Shown here piece after piece: positions 54,001 to 62,113 of a stretch of 64,000 nucleotides of DNA (its first letter is position 1; every line of letters starts with the position of its first letter). The DNA is from an uncultured Candidatus Melainabacteria bacterium. Lineage in GTDB: Bacteria > Cyanobacteriota > Vampirovibrionia > Gastranaerophilales > Gastranaerophilaceae. A program made the translations under genes and the position numbers. The DNA is taken from the NCBI GenBank assembly GCA_934692625.1, contig CAKUUC010000001.1, forward strand, positions 186,001 to 250,000, written 5' to 3'. The notes below the pieces were generated by a model. That model did not search any database, was not told where the DNA came from, and saw nothing but the letters and a program-made list of their open reading frames with translations.

Positions 54001-55346
54001 CCTGTAGCGTTAACGTTCAAGGCTTTACCATAGTTTGTAATTGTTGATTTACCGGTGTTCGAAATTTTACCGTTGATTTCCATTGTAGCAGATACGGCAT
54101 TCAATTCTTTAGCCGCCGTACTTTCAGGCTTGTTACCGTTTTGGATAGTCAAAGTACCGTTGTTTGTAACTGTACTATTTTTACCAAAAGTCATACCACC
54201 GGCACCTAGTTGAGTAATCAACATATCACCGTTACCTGACAAGTTACCGTTGATTGTCATTGATGTAAAGTTACCTGGATCGTCAGCCCAACCTGTAGCA
54301 CCTGAAGTTACAGGACCATTGTGGATAGACATTGAACCGCTACGATAATTGATATTAGCACCATCAGCGATAGTCAAATTACCTTTGCCGTCTTTTAATT
54401 GAGCACGGTTTGTAATATTCAATCTGCCACCGTTTGAAGTAATATTACCGCCAATTACTGCATCTCCGTGTCCGTTGTAAATTTGAATATTTGCTAAATC
54501 AACAGTACCGTTTTCATAAGAACTGTCTTGTTGGGTCACTGTAGCATAGTTAGCAACAGTACCTTGCAAATTCAAACCGTCAGTAGCTTGTTCTAAAGCA
54601 GATTCTACATAGTTATTAATTGTGATAATGCCTTTACCGCTTGAATTTTTATCACTTGCGACATTTTCAAAATTAACCAATCTTGAGAATAAAGCAGCAT
54701 TTTCAGGATTATCTTTTACACTTTGACCGACTGTAGTATTCAAACCACCAATCAAAGCACCTGTTTTACCAAGATTAATTTGACCTGCTCTCAAAGCAAT
54801 ATCACCTGATGAGAATACTTTACCGTCAATAGTAATAGTACCGTTGCTTGTCAAACCTACATCTCTGTCTGTCCAACGGCTGATGTCAGATTGTTGCATA
54901 ATAGTGTCATATTGATCGGCACTGTGAGTGTAAACACCCAAAGAACCAACGTTAAGTACACCTGATGAACCTACAACCATTCCATTTGGTGAAATGAAAA
55001 TTGCTTTACCGTCATAGAAATTGTTATTTCTGATAGAATTCAATGTACCATTGATATTGAATGAACCGTTATTCAATAAATTGACAAATGTATCAACACC
55101 TTCTTTGAAGTTTAAGTTCGCAGTATCACCTTTTGACAAATCAAACTTGTCATATCTTTGAAAACCGATATTTCCGTTAGTTTGCATCGGATCGATAGTA
55201 AATGTATTACCGTTTTGAGATACACCTGAACCGACTGAAGTAATAGTACTTGCAAAGACAGATAATGTCATTGTCTGTTGCATTAGGAAAACACCCGTAA
55301 GTATTGATGCAACAATTCTTCTTTGTGCTTTTCTACTTCTTCTCAT
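51069..55346 (-). CDS. Exported adhesin-like protein: TPS/FHA domain, Asp-Thr repeats, C-terminal PilZ domain (copy 2)
   Basis: The 1425-residue product is a paralogue of the protein at 11032-15066 with the same order of parts: basic n-region and hydrophobic signal ending near LSVFAS, the haemagglutination domain (NGKAIF-like FYDGKAIFISPNGMVVG), a long Asn/Gly-rich beta-helix-like body, Asp-alternating repeats (about residues 1046-1288, four FGDTD modules), and a C-terminal PilZ domain with RQYMR (1320-1324) and DISRGG (1348-1353). Shared body blocks include YASIGNDMNID, REGNIDAEFGGNT and ERNYYYH. The ATG at 55346 is chosen because AGAAAGGA lies upstream; a TTG at 55391 would lengthen the n-region without such a site. 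Surface or periplasmic location is inferred. No transporter partner is adjacent. Confidence 0.85.
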   Translation of the reverse strand: MRRSRKAQRRIVASILTGVFLMQQTMTLSVFASTITSVGSGVSQNGNTFTIDPMQTNGNIGFQRYDKFDLSKGDTANLNFKEGVDTFVNLLNNGSFNINGTLNSIRNNNFYDGKAIFISPNGMVVGSSGVLNVGSLGVYTHSADQYDTIMQQSDISRWTDRDVGLTSNGTITIDGKVFSSGDIALRAGQINLGKTGALIGGLNTTVGQSVKDNPENAALFSRLVNFENVASDKNSSGKGIITINNYVESALEQATDGLNLQGTVANYATVTQQDSSYENGTVDLANIQIYNGHGDAVIGGNITSNGGRLNITNRAQLKDGKGNLTIADGANINYRSGSMSIHNGPVTSGATGWADDPGNFTSMTINGNLSGNGDMLITQLGAGGMTFGKNSTVTNNGTLTIQNGNKPESTAAKELNAVSATMEINGKISNTGKSTITNYGKALNVNATGNVSNETSTLSMYNFGEKGFNVANGGSINGTDTTIYMYNYGADGMNTHGNVTAKGTGDINMTNFASGTNGINIYEDSKITSNNNVNITNKATGRDNKSSRNEVGGVNIRGLVNATEIVNINSDSGNVILGYTTNDNFVKGKNINIKTNDASILNYGVEKTLLNATGNLTMEATDGTIGLTTQDNACTGSGCTGVGRKANGSRDFTKSINANIGGNVYAKTTNADNSEQAAKPEGLVINYASIGNDMNIDVIDADGRVILTVDDDYGTANNGKKYNMTNANTGLNGATNIKGWGISLIADKNIGTSDNKVTFIQTKDKTVGNGYKMDVLANNDINIKENSYNDSAYKAKNGETKRNDVCTMISREGNIDAEFGGNTYIEDITAEKSINVVTRGKILEIENLGDIKNQDILTNGDYFGKYTNGEADGGYLLDDRKSQSLPNQVTLKALDINKSIRPNGTDVDGYYAYADSTVRVKNALLDHGNMDITADQIYANGIHVDYGQNGPKKEIDNSTNKVEGAEEYPTGHAVRPKDVTGIGHDEHERNYYYHTGKGEGFSQEGDGDGYYGPDHYPDNGGNSNVDEDDGVNSDTPIAMEEEKPQEPDFGDTDIDTDIDIDTDIDIDNDIDTDTDIDTDIDTDLDIDTDLDIDTDTDDDIPPSPTPEPEPDKEPDFGDTDTDTDIDTDTDIDVDNDIDTDTDIDTDIDTDLDIDTDTDIDTDTDDDVPGENKEPDFGDTDTDTDIDTDTDIDVDNDIDTDTDLDTDIDTDLDSDTDIDTDTDDDDKPIVDPDFGDTDTDTDVDTDTDIDVDNDIDTDTDIDTDIDTDLDIDTDIDVDTDTDTDTDDDVPDRPVIIPTVDPSIMYIQRKIDMADLSAIDKRQYMRFNVSDSTQPVLLETSNSGINSILDISRGGIAVGQDNTLQVGDVVPVHLTYGDLDIDADVKIVATTDSKAGAQFVNLDPATANKLLYLNMLLEDAQYSITLK
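51483..52209 (-). repeat. Aspartate-rich dipeptide repeat region of adhesin copy 2
   Basis: About 240 codons alternate Asp with Thr, Ile, Val, Leu or Asn, in four modules that each start FGDTD and end in a DDD-x-P linker. Modules 2-4 share the order DTDIDTDTDIDVDNDIDTDT closely, more regular than in copy 1. Codons are mixed synonymously. Confidence 0.9.
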
Positions 55347-55638
55347 CTTTGCCAATCCTTTCTCGTATATATTCTTGTTCTTGTTTTGCAATTTTCACGT
55401 TCCTTATACTATTTGCACATGACACTTTCACATGTTCGTATATTTATATAAACGGTTCCAGGGTGTTAAAAATTTAGTGTTTTGTTACATAAATTTATAA
55501 ATATTTACAAAATCTTTACAATTCAATATACTTCGAAATTTATAATACACCTATTTACCCTTATTTGTCAAGGGTTTTAAGGTTATTACAAAAATTCCAA
55601 TAAATTTATATAAAGGATATGTAATATTAACGTATTAA
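55347..55638 (-). promoter_or_regulatory. Long upstream region of adhesin copy 2 with a promoter
   Basis: No gene is seen in these 292 bases. On the minus strand a TTGACA (complement of 55566-55571) is 18 bp before TATTAT (complement of 55542-55547), the best promoter match in the window. It implies an mRNA leader of about 190 bases, which contains an imperfect inverted repeat around GAACATGTGA (55415-55437). The leader is otherwise AT-rich and featureless to the eye. Confidence 0.55.
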
Positions 55639-55935
55639 TTATTTGACACGAATCAAATCATCTTTAATTAAATTATAAAAATCTTCATCAATACTGTTAT
55701 AATCAGTAAAATTCACAATAAATGATAAACGGCTTTCATCAAATTTTTCTTTTAACAAAGTAAGTTCAGACAATGGCATTTCTTTAGCACCCTTTATCAA
55801 AATATCCAAATCAGAAGTTTTATTAAAGGTTCCTTTTACCCTTGAACCATAGTAATAGAAAGAGTATCTATCAAAATATTCTTTCAAAATACCCGCAATT
55901 ATTTTCTGTTCATTATCAGTTATCCCAAGTGACAT
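55639..55935 (-). CDS. MNT-type nucleotidyltransferase, antitoxin of a HEPN-MNT pair
   Basis: The 98-residue protein has the minimal nucleotidyltransferase motif YGSRVKGTFNKTSDLDILI, with GSxxxG and the DxD metal ligands. In HEPN-MNT pairs the MNT protein neutralises the HEPN toxin, in known cases by AMP transfer to it. It starts directly after the HEPN stop codon, with no gap. The size fits the HI0073-like group. Confidence 0.87.
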   Translation of the reverse strand: MSLGITDNEQKIIAGILKEYFDRYSFYYYGSRVKGTFNKTSDLDILIKGAKEMPLSELTLLKEKFDESRLSFIVNFTDYNSIDEDFYNLIKDDLIRVK

Positions 55936-56352
55936 TTACTTGTTTAATTCCTCATTTAATTCGGTGTATAAGTAATTTGCATCTTCCAGCAAATCCTTCA
56001 TTGAATTCAAAATATTCATTGCCTTCTTTTGATTATATTCATGACTTGTATCATTACGTTGATCATAATAACCACGCCATACTTCCCAAGATTTAATAAA
56101 TCCATACCCTTCCATTAAACGAAAGATATTATTCATTGTTAACTCCTTGTCATCTTTGCCGTAAACGACTTTTAAATATCGTTTCATTGTTTTCCAAGAA
56201 GTTTCAACCGTAAATTCAAATCTTTTAACACAAGAATCTTCTATAAAACCTTGCATTTTCTTGTCAGTATTTGATTTATACGCCTCAATACATTCTTTTA
56301 ATGAGTCTATACAACTTTTCAAATTTTTTATATCGATTTGATTATTGCTCAT
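55936..56352 (-). CDS. HEPN-domain protein, toxin of a HEPN-MNT pair (HI0074-like)
   Basis: The 138-residue all-helical protein has the segment KRFEFTVETSWKTMKRYL and the HEPN catalytic-type motif RNDTSH (R-N-x3-H) near residue 100, matching the HI0074 family of nucleotidyltransferase substrate-binding proteins, which act as RNases in toxin-antitoxin systems. It is directly followed by its MNT partner. Whether it is active here is not known. Confidence 0.87.
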   Translation of the reverse strand: MSNNQIDIKNLKSCIDSLKECIEAYKSNTDKKMQGFIEDSCVKRFEFTVETSWKTMKRYLKVVYGKDDKELTMNNIFRLMEGYGFIKSWEVWRGYYDQRNDTSHEYNQKKAMNILNSMKDLLEDANYLYTELNEELNK

Positions 56353-56407
56353 TATTGAACTCCATTATTCTTACTCTTGAATTCTAACACGAATATAAAA
56401 TTATATT

Positions 56408-57322
56408 TTACCCCTTCACTTCAACAACATTAAACTCGTCGTCCCAAGTCAAAGTTCCTTTTTGCTCAATATTGTGATAATTGTAAGGATTTGATATAAA
56501 TTCGGGAGTGAACATGTTTTTTTGAGCAAGTAATTTTACAATATCAGGTAAAAGTTTTGTACTTCCGGCGATTGTACCAGCCTTGGATGCTGCACAATTT
56601 CCATCAAAATAAATTTTTTCATCTGCAAAATAAAACTCTCTAACTTCACTATGAGTACAAGGCAAACAATCAGAAATCAAAATAACTTTATCTGCCGGCT
56701 TTGCTTTGAATAGTAACTTTAAAGCCTCATCAGAAACATGCACCCCATCAGCGATAACCTCGGTATAAAGCTTATCTTCAATTAAGGCTGATAATGCCGT
56801 TGATTCACCACGATGAACAACACCTTTCATTGCATTAAATGTATGTGTTACCCCGTCACAACCTATCAAATTACCGCCAACGCAATGTCCTGCCTGAACT
56901 TTTACACCTTTATCGTGTAAATAGCCGATTAAATCGCTGTCAGGAGTCACAAGTTCCGGAGCAAGAGTCACAATTTTTATAAAATCATCTTCTAATAATT
57001 TATAATTTTCAATCGTTGGCGGAAGAAAATGAATTGCATTGTGAATTGCTTTTTTCTCAGGATTAAGAAAAATTCCTTCCAAGTGGACACCACAAATTTT
57101 TGCCATGCCAGAGGTTTGTTTTTCTGCAGCCTGTTTAATAATTTGCACTTGCCTTTTTGTATTTTCAACAGTATCAGTGACTATTGTCGGGAAAATATAC
57201 CCGATACCTTCTGATAAAAGTTTATGAGAAACCTCAAGCATATCTTCTACAGTCGCTTTATTAAAATCAATTCCGTAACAACCATGAAAATGTTGTTCCA
57301 TAAGTAATGGTGTTTTCATCAT
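56408..57322 (-). CDS. nagA: N-acetylglucosamine-6-phosphate deacetylase, short form
   Basis: NagA removes the acetyl group from GlcNAc-6-phosphate, feeding glucosamine-6-phosphate back to the pool made by GlmS. The 304-residue protein has the metal-binding HxH (His11, His13), the GVHLEGIFLNPEKKAIH motif (family form GxHLEGPF), GHCVGG, THTFNAM and a later DG loop with the catalytic-type Asp (ISDCLP). It is shorter than the usual 380 or so because the N-terminal beta-sandwich before the HxH is missing. ATGATG overlaps the murE stop by 1 base, so translation is probably coupled, a link to cell-wall recycling. Confidence 0.85.
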   Translation of the reverse strand: MMKTPLLMEQHFHGCYGIDFNKATVEDMLEVSHKLLSEGIGYIFPTIVTDTVENTKRQVQIIKQAAEKQTSGMAKICGVHLEGIFLNPEKKAIHNAIHFLPPTIENYKLLEDDFIKIVTLAPELVTPDSDLIGYLHDKGVKVQAGHCVGGNLIGCDGVTHTFNAMKGVVHRGESTALSALIEDKLYTEVIADGVHVSDEALKLLFKAKPADKVILISDCLPCTHSEVREFYFADEKIYFDGNCAASKAGTIAGSTKLLPDIVKLLAQKNMFTPEFISNPYNYHNIEQKGTLTWDDEFNVVEVKG

Positions 57323-58797
57323 TAAATTACACTTCCTGCAAAAACTTTTCTTGCTTGTTCTCTATCATCAAAGTGAATTGTTTTATCCTTCAAAATTTGA
57401 TAATCTTCGTGCCCTTTTCCAGCAAGAAGAACAACATCGTTGTTGTTTGCAATAGTTTTCAATAACGCAATTGCTTCACCTCTATCAGGTTCAACAGTTA
57501 CAATTTCAGGGTCAACAGATTTTAAACCTGCAATAATATCAGTTATAATTTGTTGAGGATCTTCTGAACGAGGATTATCACTTGTGATAACTATTTTATC
57601 GGCAAGTTTTTGAGCAATCGCACCCATTTTAGGTCGTTTTGTAGCATCTCTATCACCACCGCAACCGAACATACAAATCAATTTACCGTCAGCAGGTGTA
57701 ATTTCTCTTGCTGCTTTTAATACATTTTCCAAACCGTCAGGAGTGTGAGCATAATCGACAATTACTAACGGCTTTTTATTTACGATTTCAAATCTTCCGG
57801 CAACACCGTGAACATTTTGTAATGCCTTTAATGAAACATTTATATCAATACCCATTGCAAGTGCTGCGGTAAGTGCAGCCAAAACGTTATAAACACTAAA
57901 CATTCCGTTCATGTGTAAATTTACGGAATATGAATTTTCACCATACACAAGTTTGAATTCCGCACCGTTAAGTGAAAAATTGATATCTTTAGCCATTACA
58001 TCAGCATCTTTTTTGACGCCGTAAGTGAATTTACGAACACCTTCCGGAACTACACCTAAGAACCTGTCACCATACTCATCATCAATATTTATAACTGCAA
58101 AATCACCTTCAGACAGACCTTCAAACAAGATTGCTTTTGCCTTAAAATAGTTTTCCATTGTAATATGGTAATCCAAATGGTCTTGAGTTAAATTTGTCAA
58201 AACAGCACCGTTAAATCGACAACCACCAACACGGTTTTGTTCAAGAGCGTGCGAACTTACTTCCATAACAACATTATCAATTTTTTCAACATCTTTAATC
58301 ATTCGTAATGTTGCTTGAAGTTCAGGCGCTTGAGGAGTTGTGTGTTTTGCGTCACGATATTCACCGTTAGATGCTAATTTATAACCTAATGTACCGATAA
58401 GAGCACATTTTTGTCCGTTTTCTTCAAAGATTTTTTGAATTAAATGAGTAACGGTAGTTTTGCCATTTGTGCCTGTAATACCAAGCAAATTCAAACCTTT
58501 TGAAGGACTTGAATAAAATCTGTCAGCGATATCAGCAATTTTATGACGAGTTGAATCAACTTGAACTTGCGGAATTTTAACTCCTTCAACCTTATGTTCA
58601 ACTAAAAGCGCTGCTGCACCGTTATCAATCGCCATTTGAGCATATTCATGACCATCTGTGTGCTCACCTACCATACAGATGAAGATGTCACCTTTTTTTG
58701 TAGTCTTGGAATTGTAAGAAATTCCTGAAATTTCAACATTTTTAAAATTGATTAAGTCTTCATACTTTAAATATTCAATTAATTCATCTAATCTCAT
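57322..58797 (-). CDS. murE: UDP-N-acetylmuramoyl-tripeptide synthetase MurE, meso-DAP type
   Basis: MurE adds the third residue to the peptidoglycan stem peptide. The 491-residue protein has the ATP loop GITGTNGKTTVTHL, the Mur ligase central domain, and the C-terminal specificity motif DNPR (in ITSDNPRSEDP), which marks meso-diaminopimelate enzymes; the LLAGKGHEDYQ motif is also present. It follows the penicillin-binding protein gene by 15 bp, as in division and cell-wall clusters. Confidence 0.96.
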   Translation of the reverse strand: MRLDELIEYLKYEDLINFKNVEISGISYNSKTTKKGDIFICMVGEHTDGHEYAQMAIDNGAAALLVEHKVEGVKIPQVQVDSTRHKIADIADRFYSSPSKGLNLLGITGTNGKTTVTHLIQKIFEENGQKCALIGTLGYKLASNGEYRDAKHTTPQAPELQATLRMIKDVEKIDNVVMEVSSHALEQNRVGGCRFNGAVLTNLTQDHLDYHITMENYFKAKAILFEGLSEGDFAVINIDDEYGDRFLGVVPEGVRKFTYGVKKDADVMAKDINFSLNGAEFKLVYGENSYSVNLHMNGMFSVYNVLAALTAALAMGIDINVSLKALQNVHGVAGRFEIVNKKPLVIVDYAHTPDGLENVLKAAREITPADGKLICMFGCGGDRDATKRPKMGAIAQKLADKIVITSDNPRSEDPQQIITDIIAGLKSVDPEIVTVEPDRGEAIALLKTIANNNDVVLLAGKGHEDYQILKDKTIHFDDREQARKVFAGSVI

Positions 58798-58812
58798 TTA
58801 TATATCTCCCAT

Positions 58813-60582
58813 TTAATTATTCTTATTAGCGGACGAAACGGCAGGAACTTTGTCAGGTTTCAAGTCTAAAATTCTTGCGGTCTGTTCGGCAACCTCGTGG
58901 AATACTGGACCTGCTACAGTATTACCCCAAACCGGTCCTTTTTTCGCACTATCTACAACTACATAAATCAAAACTTGCGGGTCACTAGCCGGCAAATACC
59001 CGATTGTTGAGGTGTACATCGCACCGGAATACCCAGGACCGTTTTCAAGCGGTTTTCTTGAAGTTCCTGTTTTAGCCGCAACATTATATTTATCCATTTT
59101 TATACAAGATTTACCATTATTAACGCTCATCGCAAGAAGTTTTGTAATAGTACGAGCGGTTTCAGGCGAAATTGTCGGAATACGTTTAACCTTTTCCGCT
59201 TCTTCTTCCGCAGAATATTTTATAACATGCGGGGTAACCCTAACTCCGTTATTAGCAAGAGCAGAAACTGCTGAAACCATTTGCATAATAGAAACAGAAG
59301 TTCCGTAGCCGTAAGACATTGTAATATGTAATCCTTTATCCCACAATTTTGGTGGAGCCAACAACCCAGAAGATTCTCCAGGAAGGTCAATGCCTGATTT
59401 AGCACCAAAGCCGAACTTTTTGAGCATATCGTAAAATTCATGGTGACTCATCAACGCTCCGACATTTACTGAACCTATATTACTTGAGTGTTCAAACAAG
59501 TAAACCAAGTTAATTTTTCCTGGGGCACCTTTTTCCTTGTAATCGTAGTTTTCGATTGTATAACCGCCAAACTTCATTCTTCCCGAATCTTCAATTATTG
59601 AATTTTCGTTAATTTTACCGAGTTCCATAGCGCTTGTAACAGTAATTGTTTTAAATGTTGACCCAGGAGGATAAACATCTGTCAACGTCCAGTTTTTAAT
59701 CTGTAAGTTTGAAGCCTTTTGGAAATGGTTAGGGTCATAAGTCGGATAAACCGCATAAGCAAGAATTTCACCATTTTTAGGGTTCATAACAATTACCGCA
59801 CCACGCAAAGCATCTTTTTCGGTGATAATTTTTGCTAATTCTTTTTCACAAACGTGTTGAATTGCAGCATCAATAGTCAATGTAACATCTTGCCCTTTCG
59901 GGTTACGTGTAGGACCAATCGGGTCGGTCGGAATTTTATAAATAATTCTACCATCACGAGTTTTTTCATACGTTGCACGAACTGCGTGTTCTAACTTGTC
60001 CTTTGCCGTAAGTTCAACACCATTTGACACTCCGGCATCAAAATTATAAAACCCGAGAACATGAGAGGCAAACACGCCTTGCGGATATTCTCTCGTGTTC
60101 TTTTTATCTAAACTTATTGAACGAAATCCGTTTTCGCTAAGTACAGCCATAACTTTTTTAGCCGTATCCCTATCAACATCTTTTTTTACCGCTATAACAG
60201 GGATTTTTGTATTTGAAAGTTTTTTATATAATCCTGCTTCCGGAATTCCAAGAATTGGTGATAGTAAATGTGCAATTTTTCTCGGATTTTCTTTCTTTGA
60301 ATATTCTACCGGTCTTGCATAAATATTATAGTAAATTCTATCTGTTGCAAGTTTTATGCCATGTCTATCATAAATATCTCCACGTACGGCAAAATCATGA
60401 TTTGCTCTTTGTATTCTACCTTTTTCACGGTAATTATACGGGTCAAAAATTTGCAATTTGATTAAGTGTAAAACTAATATACCGACAATTAACCAATAAA
60501 ATGCCAAGAGTATTTTAACCCTCTTGTTACACTCTCTGGTTCTTGGTGTTTTTTGCCTATTCTCAGAACTCTCTGTTCTCAT
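58813..60582 (-). CDS. Penicillin-binding protein 2/FtsI-type transpeptidase
   Basis: The 589-residue protein has a short cytoplasmic tail, one membrane anchor (ILLAFYWLIVGILVLHLIKL), a dimerisation domain starting at RGDIYDRHG, and a transpeptidase domain with the three catalytic motifs: S308-TFK (SxxK), SSN and KTG (AAKTGTSRK). Order and partner murE suggest the septal FtsI/PBP3 role, though a SpoVD-like or PBP2 role is not excluded. The ATG at 60582 is chosen because GAGGGA lies 10 bases upstream. Confidence 0.92.
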   Translation of the reverse strand: MRTESSENRQKTPRTRECNKRVKILLAFYWLIVGILVLHLIKLQIFDPYNYREKGRIQRANHDFAVRGDIYDRHGIKLATDRIYYNIYARPVEYSKKENPRKIAHLLSPILGIPEAGLYKKLSNTKIPVIAVKKDVDRDTAKKVMAVLSENGFRSISLDKKNTREYPQGVFASHVLGFYNFDAGVSNGVELTAKDKLEHAVRATYEKTRDGRIIYKIPTDPIGPTRNPKGQDVTLTIDAAIQHVCEKELAKIITEKDALRGAVIVMNPKNGEILAYAVYPTYDPNHFQKASNLQIKNWTLTDVYPPGSTFKTITVTSAMELGKINENSIIEDSGRMKFGGYTIENYDYKEKGAPGKINLVYLFEHSSNIGSVNVGALMSHHEFYDMLKKFGFGAKSGIDLPGESSGLLAPPKLWDKGLHITMSYGYGTSVSIMQMVSAVSALANNGVRVTPHVIKYSAEEEAEKVKRIPTISPETARTITKLLAMSVNNGKSCIKMDKYNVAAKTGTSRKPLENGPGYSGAMYTSTIGYLPASDPQVLIYVVVDSAKKGPVWGNTVAGPVFHEVAEQTARILDLKPDKVPAVSSANKNN

Positions 60583-60694
60583 GAATTTACTATCCCTCAA
60601 TATTCTAATTTTATCACAACGGAACTCAAATATCATAAATATTAAATAAATTTACGAAATTATATTTTTTGTAAAATTATAGTATAGTATTTGT

Positions 60695-62113
60695 ATGAAA
60701 AGATATCTTTTAATAACAATCTTAACTTGTTTGACTATTGGAAGCCAAACTGCAAATAGCGTAGAAATAGTTTACCCACAAGAAGAAAATGTAACAATTA
60801 ACGCTGACTCTACATTTTTTACAGGTCACGAAAAACCAGAAAAGAAACTTACAATAAATTCAAATGAAGTTAAACTTTCCAGACAAGGCGGATTTTTCTA
60901 CCCTGTCAATTTAGAATTAGGACAAAATAAATTCATTATTGATAATGGAACAGAGCAAAAAACATATATTATCAATAGAGAAGAAATAAAACCTTACGTT
61001 GCTCCGGATAAAATTACGTATTTTGAAACGCCACAAACTGTTGCAACAATAAAAGATAATGTACCGCTTCGCTCATTTCCTTATGACGGAGGAATTACTA
61101 GATTACAGCATTTTGACAAAGGAATGCCATTAAATATTATTGGTGAATACCAAAACTTCTACCTAGTTCAATTGGCAAGAGATGATTATGCTTGGATTGA
61201 TAAATATTTTGTTGCTTCAATCAACGGTTACAACAATTCACCGGTAAAAGTTGAAGGCTTTGTATATGAAGAAACACCGCAAGGTCGTATTTTTACAATA
61301 AAAGTTAATAAAAAAGTTCCATATATTCTGAGTGAAAGTATTATATACAAAACCGATAAAAGAATGAGTCATTTTATAAGAACGAATGATGGACTTGATT
61401 TAACGGTTTATAACGTTAAAAACTATCCTGAAAACAAATACGAAATCCATATAAATAAAACAGGATTCAGCACTGGCTATAAAAGCTACTACAAAAATAA
61501 CCACGAACTTGTAATTGAAATAAAAGACACAAAAATAGCACAAACTAAAAACTTGCCATTAAAGGGGTTGAATATTACACTTGATGCAGGACATGGCGGA
61601 AATGAACTTGGTGCTGTAGGTTGTCTTGGAAATTACGAAAAAGACATAAATTTGCAAATTGCACTAAAACTAAAAAAATATCTGGAAAATGCAGGCGCAA
61701 ATGTATTTATGACAAGAACAGAAGACAAAGATGTCAGCCTGAATGATAGAGTTGAATTTTCAAAAAAACATAATTCTGATATATTTTTAAGCATTCACAA
61801 CGACTCTCTCGGAAACGGTTCAAAAATAACAAATCCAACTGGTTCAACCGGATACGTATATTATCCACAAGCCTCAGAACTCGCACAAGATATTCTATCA
61901 GAATTGAACAAAAAAACAGGATTAAAAAATAATGGTGTTAACGAAGCCAGTTTTGCGGTTGTCAGAAACACTGAAAGCTTATCAGTTTTGCTTGAAGTTG
62001 GGTATATGATTAGCCCAAAAGACATAGAAAACCTTACAAATGAAGAGTTTCAAGAAACAACTGCCAAAGCAATTTTTAACGGAATGGAGAAATATATAAA
62101 TGACAATAAATAA
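60695..62113 (+). CDS. N-acetylmuramoyl-L-alanine amidase with AMIN/SH3-like N-terminal region
   Basis: The 472-residue exported enzyme cuts the bond between muramic acid and the peptide. It has a signal peptide (MKRYLLITILTCLTIGSQTA), a beta-rich N-terminal part, a bacterial SH3-like segment around residues 115-170, and a C-terminal Amidase_3 domain with zinc ligands in LDAGHGG, the Glu of NYEKDIN, and SIHNDS, plus the catalytic Glu in VLLEVGYM. No ribosome site is seen; a TATAGT box lies immediately upstream, so it may be leaderless. It shares its mRNA with the DUF3326 gene (14-bp overlap). Confidence 0.88.
   Translation: MKRYLLITILTCLTIGSQTANSVEIVYPQEENVTINADSTFFTGHEKPEKKLTINSNEVKLSRQGGFFYPVNLELGQNKFIIDNGTEQKTYIINREEIKPYVAPDKITYFETPQTVATIKDNVPLRSFPYDGGITRLQHFDKGMPLNIIGEYQNFYLVQLARDDYAWIDKYFVASINGYNNSPVKVEGFVYEETPQGRIFTIKVNKKVPYILSESIIYKTDKRMSHFIRTNDGLDLTVYNVKNYPENKYEIHINKTGFSTGYKSYYKNNHELVIEIKDTKIAQTKNLPLKGLNITLDAGHGGNELGAVGCLGNYEKDINLQIALKLKKYLENAGANVFMTRTEDKDVSLNDRVEFSKKHNSDIFLSIHNDSLGNGSKITNPTGSTGYVYYPQASELAQDILSELNKKTGLKNNGVNEASFAVVRNTESLSVLLEVGYMISPKDIENLTNEEFQETTAKAIFNGMEKYINDNK

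Noticed and set aside
55557..55576. Terminator ACCCTT-AAGGGT on the plus strand
   Set aside because: No plus-strand gene precedes it, the stem has only 6 bp, and the sequence overlaps the much better minus-strand promoter.
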